DNA from: Euryarchaeota archaeon UBA170
GTDB taxonomy: Archaea; Thermoplasmatota; Poseidoniia; Poseidoniales; Thalassarchaeaceae
Assembly (NCBI GenBank): GCA_002499345.1
Contig: DALF01000034.1
Span: forward strand, 1 to 41,684
Direction: 5' to 3'
DNA length: 41,684 nucleotides
Part shown: positions 8,368 through 17,572 of the stretch, in pieces
Layout: every line of letters begins with the position of its first letter
Position numbering within the stretch: position 1 is the stretch's first letter
Program-made: the position numbers and the translations under genes
The notes under the pieces: model-generated
Told to the model about the DNA's origin: nothing
Database searches by the model: none
What the model saw: the letters and a program-made list of their open reading frames with translations, nothing else

Positions 8368-9408
8368 TCAAATATTGTAATATCGAGAAATTGCTTGGTC
8401 GGTTTTCATTACACTTTCCTTCCAGCTATCCTCGAGTTTCATTAGCGCCCTTACGCAGTCCACATTCTCAGGGATTACATCACTCTCTTGATGGATTGCC
8501 TGGAAATAGTAAAGTCTGTTTCCAATCAATCTAACACCATCCTCCCATACAAAAATTTCATGCAGATCTCCCCACTTTCTCCCAATATCCCTGGCCATCT
8601 CCATTACCTCGGCTGTTGTAGTTATCCTGTTACCTTCGCCGTTCATAACAATGACTCTGGGCGTCTCCTTCCACATATCCAATATCGTTTCAGTAGAGTG
8701 GCCATGGCCCTCAGGAAGATCGGCTATGATTGCATGTACGTGCATTATTGTCGTTGGTACAGCGACGGCGAGTGAGTTAATCTCAATTTCTGGCTTAACA
8801 GTCATCACATCTGGACCATGGTGACTTGGTACATTCAAAACTGGTTTTATGGCATTTATCGGGCCTTTCTTAGAGTCGCCGGGATCCGCCGCCCTCCTAA
8901 TCATCGTACATTCTACTTTCAAAGAGCCGCACGATTCATAGAGCGGCACTAATGTTCTGGATAGCCCTGTTGTATTACATGAGACAACTCTGGTTGTTTT
9001 TGCTCCAAAATTTTCTGAGTGATTGGCGCATGATGTGTATGAAAGTCCGGTCAGTGAGTGTTTCTCGCCTCCTTGGAAGATGCTCTTGACACCTGCTTCT
9101 TCGTACTTCTTAAGATTGGCGGCCCCCATTTTTCCAGGTGAGCAATCAATTACAACATCGGATATTGATAACAAGTCTTTGAGCCCCCCTCTGCAAACAA
9201 AATGAGAATTATCAAAACTAGAGATCATTTCAGGATTGTCTGATGTGCAGTAGAGATCGAAGCCTTTCCTAACTGCCATCTCACAACCAAAGCTCGGGCC
9301 CGTCTTTGTAACTCCAACGATTTCCATATCTTCCTGTGCGTCAATGGCGTCTGCAACTCTCTTTCCTATGGTCCCATACCCATTAATAGCAACTTTCACC
9401 GGCGTCAT
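8368..9408 (-). CDS. gap: Type II glyceraldehyde-3-phosphate dehydrogenase (archaeal)
   Basis: A 346-residue cytosolic enzyme of the archaeal phosphorylating GAPDH family, interconverting glyceraldehyde 3-phosphate and 1,3-bisphosphoglycerate with NAD(P). The Rossmann motif INGYGTIGKRVADA sits at 8-21, the catalytic cysteine is Cys144 in VSCNTTGLSR, and DCSPGKMGAANLKKYEEAGV (88-107) and RRAADPGDSKKGPINAI are family signatures. Length matches archaeal GapN-independent type II enzymes (about 335-345). It is needed for gluconeogenesis and often for the lower glycolytic branch. The start at 9408 (MTPVKVAINGYG) matches the family N-terminus; the ATG at 9462 would add 18 residues of atypical sequence into the divergent promoter region. 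The gene stands alone on the minus strand, divergent from the GXGXG gene. Confidence 0.95.
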   Translation of the reverse strand: MTPVKVAINGYGTIGKRVADAIDAQEDMEIVGVTKTGPSFGCEMAVRKGFDLYCTSDNPEMISSFDNSHFVCRGGLKDLLSISDVVIDCSPGKMGAANLKKYEEAGVKSIFQGGEKHSLTGLSYTSCANHSENFGAKTTRVVSCNTTGLSRTLVPLYESCGSLKVECTMIRRAADPGDSKKGPINAIKPVLNVPSHHGPDVMTVKPEIEINSLAVAVPTTIMHVHAIIADLPEGHGHSTETILDMWKETPRVIVMNGEGNRITTTAEVMEMARDIGRKWGDLHEIFVWEDGVRLIGNRLYYFQAIHQESDVIPENVDCVRALMKLEDSWKESVMKTDQAISRYYNI

Positions 9409-9533
9409 ATCATCCCTCTGATTAATATCTCCTCTGGCCGATGCTCTATCAAGATAACTCAATCAAGTTAGTGTTTATCGATGGATCAAAAATATCCGTC
9501 ACAATGAAGACCATTGGCTGGACTCGGAGTACA

Positions 9534-11081
9534 ATGGCGATGAGGGAACAGACCGCAAGGAGCATCAAACTCAATAGAGAAATCGCCAGGATGCTTCCTG
9601 AGGCAATGGATAAAGATCGCTTGGTGAAAATTGGTTATGGCTCAGGGGGAGACACAAAGCCAAGAGACGGTGACTTTGGCGTGGTCACTCACCTTCCTGC
9701 CGGATCAAGAGTACTACTTCTAGGCGATTTAGGAGAATGCGTAGGGGCAATGAACAGGGGAGGGACTCTGAATATTGAAGGGAGTTGCGAGTCAATGTTG
9801 GCCGCCTTTCAGACAGATGGGAGAGTTGTCGTTGAAAGGGATGTAGGAGATAGACTAGCCATGAATATGAATGGTGGAAGCGTGACCGTTATGGGGTCGG
9901 CTGGTAATGATGCATGCGCAGGTATGCTCGATGGGATCGTAGTAGTCAGAGGACAGGCCTCGTCCGGTGCCGGGACGGGGATGTACGGCGGAACGTTGGT
10001 TGTCATGGGCTCTGTAGGCCCTGATCCTGGCTTAGGAATGAAAGGAGGGCGTGTAATAATAGCGGGGAGTTGTCCGCCTCCGGGCAAGGGATCCACCATG
10101 CGATCGATTACTAGTAAAGAAGTAATGGAGTTAGAGGGGATACTGGAACCGTTAGGCCTTTCACTTGAGGAAGATGCCCTTGTATTGGTGCCCGATAAGG
10201 GTGCTCTGACCGAGGATATAGCACCAGAGAGATGGGTTTCTGAAGGATTCGAAGGAATTGGAATTAGCCCCTCTAGTTCCGATAGGATACCCAAGTACTC
10301 GCTCGTCGATACGTCTGTAAATATTCTTCCAGTTGGTTCTGATGAAGGCGGATTGGAATTACCCATCCCCTGGATAATCAGGGCCGAGGGTGGTTTGTCT
10401 CTCGGAGAACACCAGTTCATAACGTCAAGTATCGTTAATCGAAATCCTAATCAGGGGGACCTATTGATAGTTGGCGAGGAAGATCTTGAACAATTTCCAG
10501 ATAACGTCAGGGGGAGTTCTGGCATAGTACTGGATTTACAGAATATGCCCCTCATGAATGATGCCGAGCTAGAGGGCATATTAGTCTCATTATCGAGCCA
10601 TTTAGAAAGCTCGGCACTAATTCTTCTGAGAGATGGGGTCGATCGTGTCGAGGGGCTTTTCAGATTGGTTGTAGATCTGGACTTGGATGGCGCAATAGTT
10701 TCCGTGGCAGCACCAGGAGGAGGGAAGGCCGCCGCGGCTCTGCCACGAATAGGATTAGCCTCTAGGGCTATGGGATTAGACTCACAGGGAAGGATTGTGG
10801 GGTTAGAGCTAGACAGGCAACCTTCTGCAGAAGATATAATCATTGGCAGGGCTTCAGGATGCTCTTTCATTGTCGGTCCGATAGATGAAGGAAATGATAT
10901 TCTAGATGTTGGAAAAACGATTATTCCAGAGATTGTTGGCATAATGAAGGAGGCCGGCATATCTAATTTTCATAATGTTGGTAGAAGAATATTGAGGGCC
11001 AAAGACATGGAGACTGCGGCAATTAGTGGCCTCCGACTTATTGGATTCGAAAGACCTCTTCCCATGTGGCTAGGAAACTGA
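9534..11081 (+). CDS. GXGXG-domain protein related to glutamate synthase
   Basis: About 515 residues from the ATG at 9534. Residues 73-180 form a right-handed beta-helix of repeated turns (MNRGGTLNIEG, MNGGSVTVMGSAG, MYGGTLVVMGSVG, MKGGRVIIAGS), the GXGXG fold shared by glutamate synthase domain 3 and formylmethanofuran dehydrogenase subunit C. The C-terminal 300 residues look like a remnant of the FMN-binding barrel of glutamate synthase: a VDLDLDGAIVSVAAPGGG segment and a closing GISNFHNVGRRILRAKDME resembling the family's end, but I see no GGTGASP and no 3Fe-4S cysteines. The domain order is the reverse of normal GltB. It may be structural or regulatory rather than a complete GOGAT. Earlier ATGs at 9441 and 9504 exist; 9534 was chosen because family similarity begins right after and AAATATCC near 9489 could be the TATA box. 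pheT follows nine bases later. Confidence 0.75.
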   Translation: MAMREQTARSIKLNREIARMLPEAMDKDRLVKIGYGSGGDTKPRDGDFGVVTHLPAGSRVLLLGDLGECVGAMNRGGTLNIEGSCESMLAAFQTDGRVVVERDVGDRLAMNMNGGSVTVMGSAGNDACAGMLDGIVVVRGQASSGAGTGMYGGTLVVMGSVGPDPGLGMKGGRVIIAGSCPPPGKGSTMRSITSKEVMELEGILEPLGLSLEEDALVLVPDKGALTEDIAPERWVSEGFEGIGISPSSSDRIPKYSLVDTSVNILPVGSDEGGLELPIPWIIRAEGGLSLGEHQFITSSIVNRNPNQGDLLIVGEEDLEQFPDNVRGSSGIVLDLQNMPLMNDAELEGILVSLSSHLESSALILLRDGVDRVEGLFRLVVDLDLDGAIVSVAAPGGGKAAAALPRIGLASRAMGLDSQGRIVGLELDRQPSAEDIIIGRASGCSFIVGPIDEGNDILDVGKTIIPEIVGIMKEAGISNFHNVGRRILRAKDMETAAISGLRLIGFERPLPMWLGN

Positions 11082-11090
11082 GGTCATAAG

Positions 11091-12845
11091 ATGCCAACAA
11101 TTACACTTAGTCATGCAATGATGAGTAGGATTCAAAGACTAAATGGTACAAATCACGATAAAAATATCCTATCTGATTTACTGCCTCGGATGGGATGTCC
11201 TGTCGAGTTGAATAATGATGATGATATTGAGATCGAGGTATTTCCAGATCGGCCGGATCTTCTCAGTCATGAGACTATGGCTAAGGCAGTTAGGTCATTT
11301 CAGGGAATCTATTCAGAAGATGAGGACATAGATGTGTCTAGTAGCGGCATCAGAATATCTGTGGGAAATGGCATAGAGGATGTGAGGCCAATAATATTGG
11401 GGGCAGTTGTCAGAGGAGTAAATACGGGAAATAGTTCATCGGAGAGAGACTCTTTCATTCAGTCCCTGATGGACCACCAAGAGAAGCTACATATGACACT
11501 GGGAAGGAAGAGATCTTTTGCATCTATTGGCGTCCATGATTTATCTAAGCTAGAGTGGCCTTTCAGGTATGAAGCCGTTTCAGGAGATTTCTCATTTCAG
11601 CCATTGGCATCTGAGGATGTCATGAGCATCTCTGAAATTTTAGAAGGTCACCCAAAGGGATTAGAATATTCTAAGCTAATGGATGGCTTGGAGTCATTCC
11701 CCGTTATCCTTGATTCGAAAGATGAGGTCGTATCGTTTCCCCCTATAATTAATGGAAGCCACACCACAGTAAGTGAAGAAACTAAAGATTTCTTCATTGA
11801 TGTGACGGGCTTTGATATGATAGCATGTGAAACTTGCCTTCTACTAGTTTCATTGTCATTATCTGAATTAGGAGGAATGGTTGAAAGCGTTGAGATATAT
11901 GATGCGGGTGGCTCCATTATAGAGACTCCGAACTTTAGCAACAAGAAACACCGGGTTCCGAATAGACTCATTCAGAAAATTCTCGGGATAGAACTCAGCG
12001 ATATCGAAATCGGAGATGCAATACGTAGAATGGGTGGCACCCTACTGGAATCACGGACCGTCACCCATGGATCTGAAAGAGCTGAGAGATGGTCCGATTG
12101 CGTAGTGGGAGAAAGAGAGCATGTATTTTCTATGCCACGCTGGCGTAGCGATATTATGCATCCCATCGATGTTGTGGAAGATATTGCAATTGGATTTGGA
12201 TATGATAATCTGCCAGACATTCTATCTTCAGTACATATCGATGCATCCCCTCTGAAATCTTCAAATCTATACAGAAGGATCAGAATGAGTCTGAGATCTG
12301 TTGGACTCCAGGAGATTCAAAGCCTGACTCTTTCTAACGAGAGGGACCAATTCGAGAAGACCAGATGGCCTGTGATATCTGAAGCTACAGTAATTTCTAA
12401 TCCGATTACAGTTGATCACACTCTGCTCAGGCAGTACATATTTCCATCATTGATGAATTTACTATCATCCAATAGGCATCACGAGCTACCTCAGAGAGTT
12501 TACGAACTGGGAGAAGTTGTTCATGGGGGGAATAATAGAACTAGAGTTTCTTGGGCATGTGCCGAGGCAGGTGCCGGATTCTCAACGGCCAAGGGAATTG
12601 TTCAATCTCTTTTGAGAGACTTGGGAGCGGTATCTTCGGAAATTTCCTTTGAGCCGACTCCCGATAATATGGGACCATGGATTAATGGACGGGGGGCGCT
12701 GGTTCTTATTGGCGGTCAAGAAATTGGAGAGTTTGGAGAAGTTTCTCCAGAAGTGATGAGTTTGTTCGGCTTAAGATCGCCCATTCATGCAGGAGAGTTC
12801 GATGTCGATATGATTTCGAAGACGGTCAAAGACCCTATTCACTGA
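11091..12845 (+). CDS. pheT: Phenylalanyl-tRNA synthetase beta subunit
   Basis: A 584-residue archaeal-type PheT, the beta chain of the alpha2beta2 enzyme that charges tRNA-Phe with phenylalanine. Family features include EVFPDRPDLLSHETMAKAVRSF near the N-terminus, the B3/B4-like stretch VVSFPPIINGSHTTVSEETK, the B5 region RRMGGTLLES, the MPRWRSDIMHPIDVVEDIAIGFGYDNL core and ISNPITVDHTLLRQYIFPSL of the catalytic-like fold, finishing with GQEIGEFGEVSPEVMSLFGL. The size is in the usual archaeal range. The alpha subunit (pheS) is not in this window, so the two genes are unlinked or separated here. It probably shares a transcript with the GXGXG gene nine bases upstream. An oligo-T tract 30 bases after the stop may end that transcript. 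Confidence 0.95.
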   Translation: MPTITLSHAMMSRIQRLNGTNHDKNILSDLLPRMGCPVELNNDDDIEIEVFPDRPDLLSHETMAKAVRSFQGIYSEDEDIDVSSSGIRISVGNGIEDVRPIILGAVVRGVNTGNSSSERDSFIQSLMDHQEKLHMTLGRKRSFASIGVHDLSKLEWPFRYEAVSGDFSFQPLASEDVMSISEILEGHPKGLEYSKLMDGLESFPVILDSKDEVVSFPPIINGSHTTVSEETKDFFIDVTGFDMIACETCLLLVSLSLSELGGMVESVEIYDAGGSIIETPNFSNKKHRVPNRLIQKILGIELSDIEIGDAIRRMGGTLLESRTVTHGSERAERWSDCVVGEREHVFSMPRWRSDIMHPIDVVEDIAIGFGYDNLPDILSSVHIDASPLKSSNLYRRIRMSLRSVGLQEIQSLTLSNERDQFEKTRWPVISEATVISNPITVDHTLLRQYIFPSLMNLLSSNRHHELPQRVYELGEVVHGGNNRTRVSWACAEAGAGFSTAKGIVQSLLRDLGAVSSEISFEPTPDNMGPWINGRGALVLIGGQEIGEFGEVSPEVMSLFGLRSPIHAGEFDVDMISKTVKDPIH

Positions 12846-12875
12846 ATTTTGTTATTGGGCCTGATTATCCTGATA

Positions 12876-12883
12876 TTTTTTTT
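12876..12883 (+). terminator. Oligo-T tract after pheT, possible terminator
   Basis: Eight consecutive T on the coding strand in the 77-base gap between pheT and the next gene, 30 bases after the stop codon. Intrinsic termination in archaea needs mainly a T-run without a hairpin, so this is a reasonable terminator candidate. The next gene is on the same strand and could then have its own promoter. Confidence 0.45.
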
Positions 12884-12922
12884 CCCGGAACAAGTAATAC
12901 GGAGTTCCTCTCTTGCGAGGTT

Positions 12923-14989
12923 GTGAGTGTGCGATTCGGGGCATCTCTAGTTCTTATTTTACTCATAATTTGCTCGTTGGTGCCACAGGAAAATATTCAC
13001 TTGAATGATAATGTAGTCTTATCATCTGATATTGAAGGAGAGGTCGTGTTTGGTTCGAATTCTGGTTCGATTTTTGATATTGATCCTGATTCCAGTATTG
13101 GGATAAATGTGAACTTCAGTAGTGATTTGGACTTGGAAACGGATGTTCTGATTACGATTAATGGACCTCCTGGTTGGGACATATCTTGGAATTCTCAAAA
13201 TCCTTCGGAGGAAGGGCATGAATATGCCATATCGCCCAATCAGATTGTATGGATTCAGTTCTCGATCACTTCCCCTCCTGTCATTGGCGGGTCCCCACTG
13301 TCAAACTCGCTCCATGATGTCAGCATGTCATTAATTTACAATCAAGGTGATGGTCATGATTGGTACAACTTCTCCATGAGATACGGTTATTTCGAGGGTG
13401 TTGAAATCGTTGAAGGCGGAGGGACTTCTTCTATAGCCCCCGGAGGAACTGTGACACTTGAGACTGTAGTCAGAAACACTGGAAATACAGTGAGGACCCT
13501 TGATGTTGAGATTATTGCTTTGGGGGATGATGGAAGTATTGTTTCCAATCCGGGCGACTATTTCTTTTTGGATAACTGGAGTGCTTCTATCATCGAGAGT
13601 TGGAGAGTGATTGATATTTACCCCAACTCAACTGGAATTGTGATGGTCCAGATTTTCTCCCCGGGCGATGTTGAGGGAGCTTTGAATTTTGAAATTCGTA
13701 TTTCAAGTCCTGCCACCGTGGGAAGCTTTTCTTCGACAAACCATATAGTGAATATAGTACCCAGAATTGGCGGAACGATGTCATTATCAAAGGATAATTG
13801 CACTACGGAAGAGACCCTTCCCGGGGCTTTTTGTGAGATGGGGATTATTGTTTCAAATACTGGAGATAGTGATTCCAGATACAATCTAAACATTCTGAAT
13901 ATTCCCGAGTGGGCCTATATCGAGTATCAGAACGAGTTTTTCTCACTTAGTCCTAGTGAGTCTTCTGAGACGATTGTCATTTCATGTCATGTCAGAGATG
14001 GTGTTTCTTCTGGTTTGTTTTCAGAGATTAGAATTGAACTAATGATTGATGATTGGTCTCCCGAATATATTGATTTCAGAATAAATTCAGGAAGCTTATA
14101 CTCTTGGAATATGAATATGTCGTATCGCCTCACTGACTCTAATAACTTAACAGCCACATGGACAATGACCAATCAGGGGAATGGAGTTGACGGCCTCATA
14201 GCGTCTATCGATTCCAGTGTCGTGACAGAATTCGGAATCTCAGTGCCAGATTCCTTTTCCTCAGTGATTACCTCGGAGTCGAGTAGGGCTTTGGAGATCT
14301 ATCCGATAAATCAAAATGATTCGGTAGATATAATTGGATGGATGATAGTACCGAATTCGGCCCCAACTGATACAGTGGCAAACCTTAGTATAGAAATCAG
14401 GTCTTTCCTAAATCCGAGAATAGTTTTTATCGATACAATTCCAGTGATAATCCAAGAGGAAATACCTCCTAAAGATGAGGAGTTGGTGGTTAATGAAGAT
14501 TGGATAGTTCCATTTCTAAATACTTGGTTTGAGCCAGTAATGATACTAATTGTGGCTGTAATAGGAGTTATTGGAGTAGGACGGGCATTGGGGATGGGTA
14601 ATCCCCAAGATGGAAATAAGATTATTTCTGAAGAAGAAGATTGGATTCAAAAATTCGTTAGAAAGGATGGCGGTATTGGCGATATTCTAGAGAGTCCCGA
14701 GGTTGACAGTTCGGAGTTTGAGAAAGATTTCTTTGGCGATGAAGGACGGACGAAGAGTGAACCTACTGATAGGATTGATAAGGGCGTAGTTTACGAAGCA
14801 GGAGAGTTGTTAGATCGGTCCAAGGAGGACTCAGATATTGAAGAGTCCCTAAGAATAGCCGAAATACTTGAAAATCAGGATATTCTTCATCCTGACAATA
14901 TAATCTTAGATATTGACGATAAAGCTCAAGTTTCTGAAGAAGATATCAGTGATAATCAAGTCCCTTCTGGGTTTGACTTGGAGATATGA
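12923..14989 (+). CDS. Membrane-anchored surface protein, CARDB-like repeats, acidic tail
   Basis: A 688-residue exported protein. A signal peptide (VRFGASLVLILLIICSLV) is followed by about 500 residues of beta-rich, Asn/Ser/Asp-rich modules with recurring phrases such as VRNTGNTVRTLDVEI, VSNTGDSDSRYNLNI and MTNQGNGVDG, the mark of CARDB/NEW3-like adhesion domains. One transmembrane helix (about 532-555, PVMILIVAVIGVIGVGRAL) is followed by a 130-residue, strongly acidic cytosolic tail without recognised domains. The topology places the repeats outside the cell. Translation starts at GTG (12923), with a second GTG two codons later. Its last codons overlap the rnhB start by four bases (ATGA), so the two genes are translationally coupled although their functions seem unrelated. 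Specific ligand and partner are unknown. Confidence 0.8.
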   Translation: MSVRFGASLVLILLIICSLVPQENIHLNDNVVLSSDIEGEVVFGSNSGSIFDIDPDSSIGINVNFSSDLDLETDVLITINGPPGWDISWNSQNPSEEGHEYAISPNQIVWIQFSITSPPVIGGSPLSNSLHDVSMSLIYNQGDGHDWYNFSMRYGYFEGVEIVEGGGTSSIAPGGTVTLETVVRNTGNTVRTLDVEIIALGDDGSIVSNPGDYFFLDNWSASIIESWRVIDIYPNSTGIVMVQIFSPGDVEGALNFEIRISSPATVGSFSSTNHIVNIVPRIGGTMSLSKDNCTTEETLPGAFCEMGIIVSNTGDSDSRYNLNILNIPEWAYIEYQNEFFSLSPSESSETIVISCHVRDGVSSGLFSEIRIELMIDDWSPEYIDFRINSGSLYSWNMNMSYRLTDSNNLTATWTMTNQGNGVDGLIASIDSSVVTEFGISVPDSFSSVITSESSRALEIYPINQNDSVDIIGWMIVPNSAPTDTVANLSIEIRSFLNPRIVFIDTIPVIIQEEIPPKDEELVVNEDWIVPFLNTWFEPVMILIVAVIGVIGVGRALGMGNPQDGNKIISEEEDWIQKFVRKDGGIGDILESPEVDSSEFEKDFFGDEGRTKSEPTDRIDKGVVYEAGELLDRSKEDSDIEESLRIAEILENQDILHPDNIILDIDDKAQVSEEDISDNQVPSGFDLEI

Positions 14990-15738
14990 GGGACTACTCG
15001 ATAGGCGTCGATGAGGCCGGCAGGGGACCTGTCATCGGCCCTCTAGTAGTGTGTGCTATGTCAATCCCATCAGAGGATTACTCAATTCTCAAAGAAATGG
15101 GCGTCAGAGACTCCAAGGTATTATCCAAGAGCAAGAGAGAATCTATCTGTAAACTAATCAATGAGAAAACAATTGAGCTTGATTGGGGAATGGGGATTAT
15201 TGTATGCGAACCTTCTAGAATAGATAATAGTAGATCTTTTTCTAATCTCAATGAGCTTGAAGTGGACTTATTTTCGGAAGCGATAGTCAATTCAATTGAT
15301 AGTAATGAGTCAGGAAGTATTTTCTTGGATGCATGTGATGTAAATCAGGAAAGATTCGGGAGTAATGTGAAATTAAAATTAGGGTCTGCGTGGTCGAATT
15401 GGAAGATTTTCTCGGAGCATGCTATGGACTCTTCCAATTCATTAGTCGCCGCGTCCAGCATAGTGGCCAAGGTAACGAGAGACGAGGCCATGCGAAAGTT
15501 ATCGGATGAAATTGGACTAGATCTTGGTTCTGGGTATCCTTCTGATCCGAAGACTAGGTCCTCTATGAACAGGTTAATTTCTGGAAAAAAACCTCACGAT
15601 TGCTTGAGATGGACATGGTCCACTGTTGAAAGGGCATGGGATGAACTACATGGAACACCAGTGCCTACCAGATATGAAAATAGTAGGATTTCTTCTCAAA
15701 CTGATATTCGACATTGGATGGAGGGCAATCACAAATAG
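14986..15738 (+). CDS. rnhB: Ribonuclease HII
   Basis: A 250-residue RNase HII, which nicks the RNA strand of RNA-DNA hybrids and removes misincorporated ribonucleotides. The active site is complete: Asp9-Glu10 in VDEAGRGPVIGPLVV, the DSKVLSKSKRE loop (42-52), Asp115 in FLDACDVN and Asp166 in the AASSIVAKVTRDEAM segment (155-169). GSGYPSDPKTRSSM and LRWTWSTVERAW follow as expected in archaeal members. The C-terminal extension of some 20 residues after the core may carry the PCNA-binding function found in other archaea, but no clear PIP box is seen. The start ATG overlaps the upstream surface-protein stop codon by four bases. Confidence 0.95.
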   Translation: MRDYSIGVDEAGRGPVIGPLVVCAMSIPSEDYSILKEMGVRDSKVLSKSKRESICKLINEKTIELDWGMGIIVCEPSRIDNSRSFSNLNELEVDLFSEAIVNSIDSNESGSIFLDACDVNQERFGSNVKLKLGSAWSNWKIFSEHAMDSSNSLVAASSIVAKVTRDEAMRKLSDEIGLDLGSGYPSDPKTRSSMNRLISGKKPHDCLRWTWSTVERAWDELHGTPVPTRYENSRISSQTDIRHWMEGNHK

Positions 15739-15760
15739 GGATGGCTAACGGCGTTAGTAT

Positions 15761-17494
15761 GTGTCAGATGTCGATGAGTGGGGGCCAGAGTTAGTCTCTG
15801 CTATACGGAAGTATGCACTACAGAATGCCGTAGAGTATAACGGATCAGGCAAATCCGGAAGTGTCTTGGGACGGTTACTTTCTGAATTTCCGGAATTGAG
15901 GGCCGATGCAAAACAATTGATTCCCTTGATATCTGAGCAGGTCGATGAATCAAATATGTTGGCCAATGAATTCGGCTTAGAGCATGTAAGGGAGATACTC
16001 AAACTGACTAATCCAGAGGCATTAAACCGTGAAAAACAGAAGAAGAGAATTGGCCTCCCTGACTTGGAAATAAGTAAGGGTAATAACGTCATATTGAGGT
16101 TTGCACCGAATCCTAATGGGCCACTATCCATAGGTCATTCAAGAGGTGTTGTGATTAATTCAGAATACGCAAAAAAGTATTCTGGAAAGGTAATACTTCG
16201 CTTCGATGACACAGATACCAAGGTTAAGCCGCCACTAGAATCAGCCTATTCAATGATCGAAGAAGAATTTGAATGGATTTCCGGAGTAAAGCCTGATTTA
16301 GTCATCAGAGCTAGTTCTAGAATGGAAATTTATCTAGAGGCGGCTGAAGAGATGATTTCCAGGGGTATTTGTTATGTCTGCAGGTGTACTGCTTCAGAAT
16401 TCAAGGCCCTACGGGATTCTAAGGAGGCTTGTATTTGTAGAGGCAGGAGGGTCGAACAAAATATCCTAGATTGGAAGATGATGATTGGAGGGGAGATTGA
16501 TGAAGGAGGGGCTGTTGTTAGGGTAAAGACCGATCTTGAGCTTCCAAATCCTGCGCTTAGGGACTGGCCGGCATTACGGATACAGCATACTGCTCATCCA
16601 ATAGTAGGGAACAGATACAAGGTTTGGCCACTATTAGATTTCCAGAGCGCTGTTGAGGACCACTTACAAGGAGTAACTCATATCGTAAGGGGGAAGGACC
16701 TCATGGATAGTACCAGAAAGCAGACTCTCCTGTATGAACTCCTTGAATGGGATTACCCTCAGACCCTCTACTGGGGGAGGGTTAAGTTACTGGACTTTGG
16801 AGGATTTTCGACCTCATCTATCAGAAAATCGGTGGAGAATGGTGATTATTCTGGGTGGGATGATCCTCGATTGCCAACTGTTGCCGCACTTAGGAGGAGG
16901 GGTTTCTCTTCTGAGTCCCTCAGGGAGTTCTGGATAGAATTGGGATTGAGTCAGAAGGATATTTCCATACCTATGCAGAGTATCGAATCTAAGAACTCAA
17001 AAATCATAGACAAATCCTCGGAAAGGAGGTCTTTCATTCAGGGACCGAGAGAGTTGCATATAACTTCTGAGAATGGCGATGAAATAGATAATTATGGTTC
17101 TATTTCCATCAGGAGACATCCAGATTATCCTGAGATGGGAGAAAGAAAATGGGATCTAGGAGATGGTTCGATATTCATCTCTAAAAATGACTATACTGAG
17201 GGATTGATCAGACTAAAGGACTTCGCTGATGTTGAAATCAAAGGAGATACTGCGAAGATATTGTCAAGGGAAAAAAATGACTCACTCCCAATAATTCATT
17301 GGGTTTCTTCCAAAAATTGTATAGAAGCCGACATGATTATTTCCAGAGGTAATGAAATTGATAATGTCGTAGGCATGATAGAGAATATTGACGTAAAGGC
17401 GGGTCAAACTCTACAACTTGAGAGGATGGGTTTCGCTAAGGTTGAGAGAATTTCAGATAGTGGCAAGGTTTCACTAATATGGCTACACGGATAG
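15761..17494 (+). CDS. gltX: Glutamyl-tRNA synthetase (archaeal/eukaryotic type)
   Basis: A 577-residue class I synthetase that attaches glutamate to tRNA-Glu. The first 100 residues form the helical N-terminal extension typical of archaeal GluRS. The HIGH-like motif is PNPNGPLSIGHSRG (116-129), LRFDDTDTKVKPP follows, a CRC/CIC cysteine cluster sits in the insertion near 200-225, and the KMSKS equivalent is the STSSIRKSV segment followed by GWDDPRLPT. The C-terminal half is the beta-barrel anticodon-binding region of the archaeal/eukaryotic family rather than the bacterial alpha-helical one. The start is a GTG at 15761, 22 bases after rnhB; nearby ATGs are out of frame. As many archaea lack GlnRS, the enzyme probably also makes Glu-tRNA-Gln for GatDE; this is family knowledge, not seen here. 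Confidence 0.95.
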   Translation: MSDVDEWGPELVSAIRKYALQNAVEYNGSGKSGSVLGRLLSEFPELRADAKQLIPLISEQVDESNMLANEFGLEHVREILKLTNPEALNREKQKKRIGLPDLEISKGNNVILRFAPNPNGPLSIGHSRGVVINSEYAKKYSGKVILRFDDTDTKVKPPLESAYSMIEEEFEWISGVKPDLVIRASSRMEIYLEAAEEMISRGICYVCRCTASEFKALRDSKEACICRGRRVEQNILDWKMMIGGEIDEGGAVVRVKTDLELPNPALRDWPALRIQHTAHPIVGNRYKVWPLLDFQSAVEDHLQGVTHIVRGKDLMDSTRKQTLLYELLEWDYPQTLYWGRVKLLDFGGFSTSSIRKSVENGDYSGWDDPRLPTVAALRRRGFSSESLREFWIELGLSQKDISIPMQSIESKNSKIIDKSSERRSFIQGPRELHITSENGDEIDNYGSISIRRHPDYPEMGERKWDLGDGSIFISKNDYTEGLIRLKDFADVEIKGDTAKILSREKNDSLPIIHWVSSKNCIEADMIISRGNEIDNVVGMIENIDVKAGQTLQLERMGFAKVERISDSGKVSLIWLHG

Positions 17495-17560
17495 ACTGAT
17501 CTTTGGGCTAAAATGACTTTGTTACGCTCTCGGAAGGGTTGAGTTCAAGATGTTCGACGT

Positions 17561-17572
17561 GATGTCGACATC
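17561..17572. promoter_or_regulatory. 12-bp perfect palindrome abutting a start codon
   Basis: gatgtcgacatc is a perfect palindrome ending on the base before the ATG at 17573. A related, imperfect copy (gatgttcgacgt) lies directly before it at 17549-17560. Position and symmetry fit an operator or a site that would form a hairpin over the ribosome entry region. The function is inference. Confidence 0.3.

Noticed and set aside
9809..10420. 203-codon minus-strand open frame
   Set aside because: Lies wholly antisense to the GXGXG gene; its Pro/Ser/Thr-rich sequence is what the reverse of Gly/Val-rich repeats gives. No start signal.
10451..10960. 169-codon minus-strand open frame
   Set aside because: Also antisense to the GXGXG gene and low in complexity (Ser/Pro); no family resemblance.
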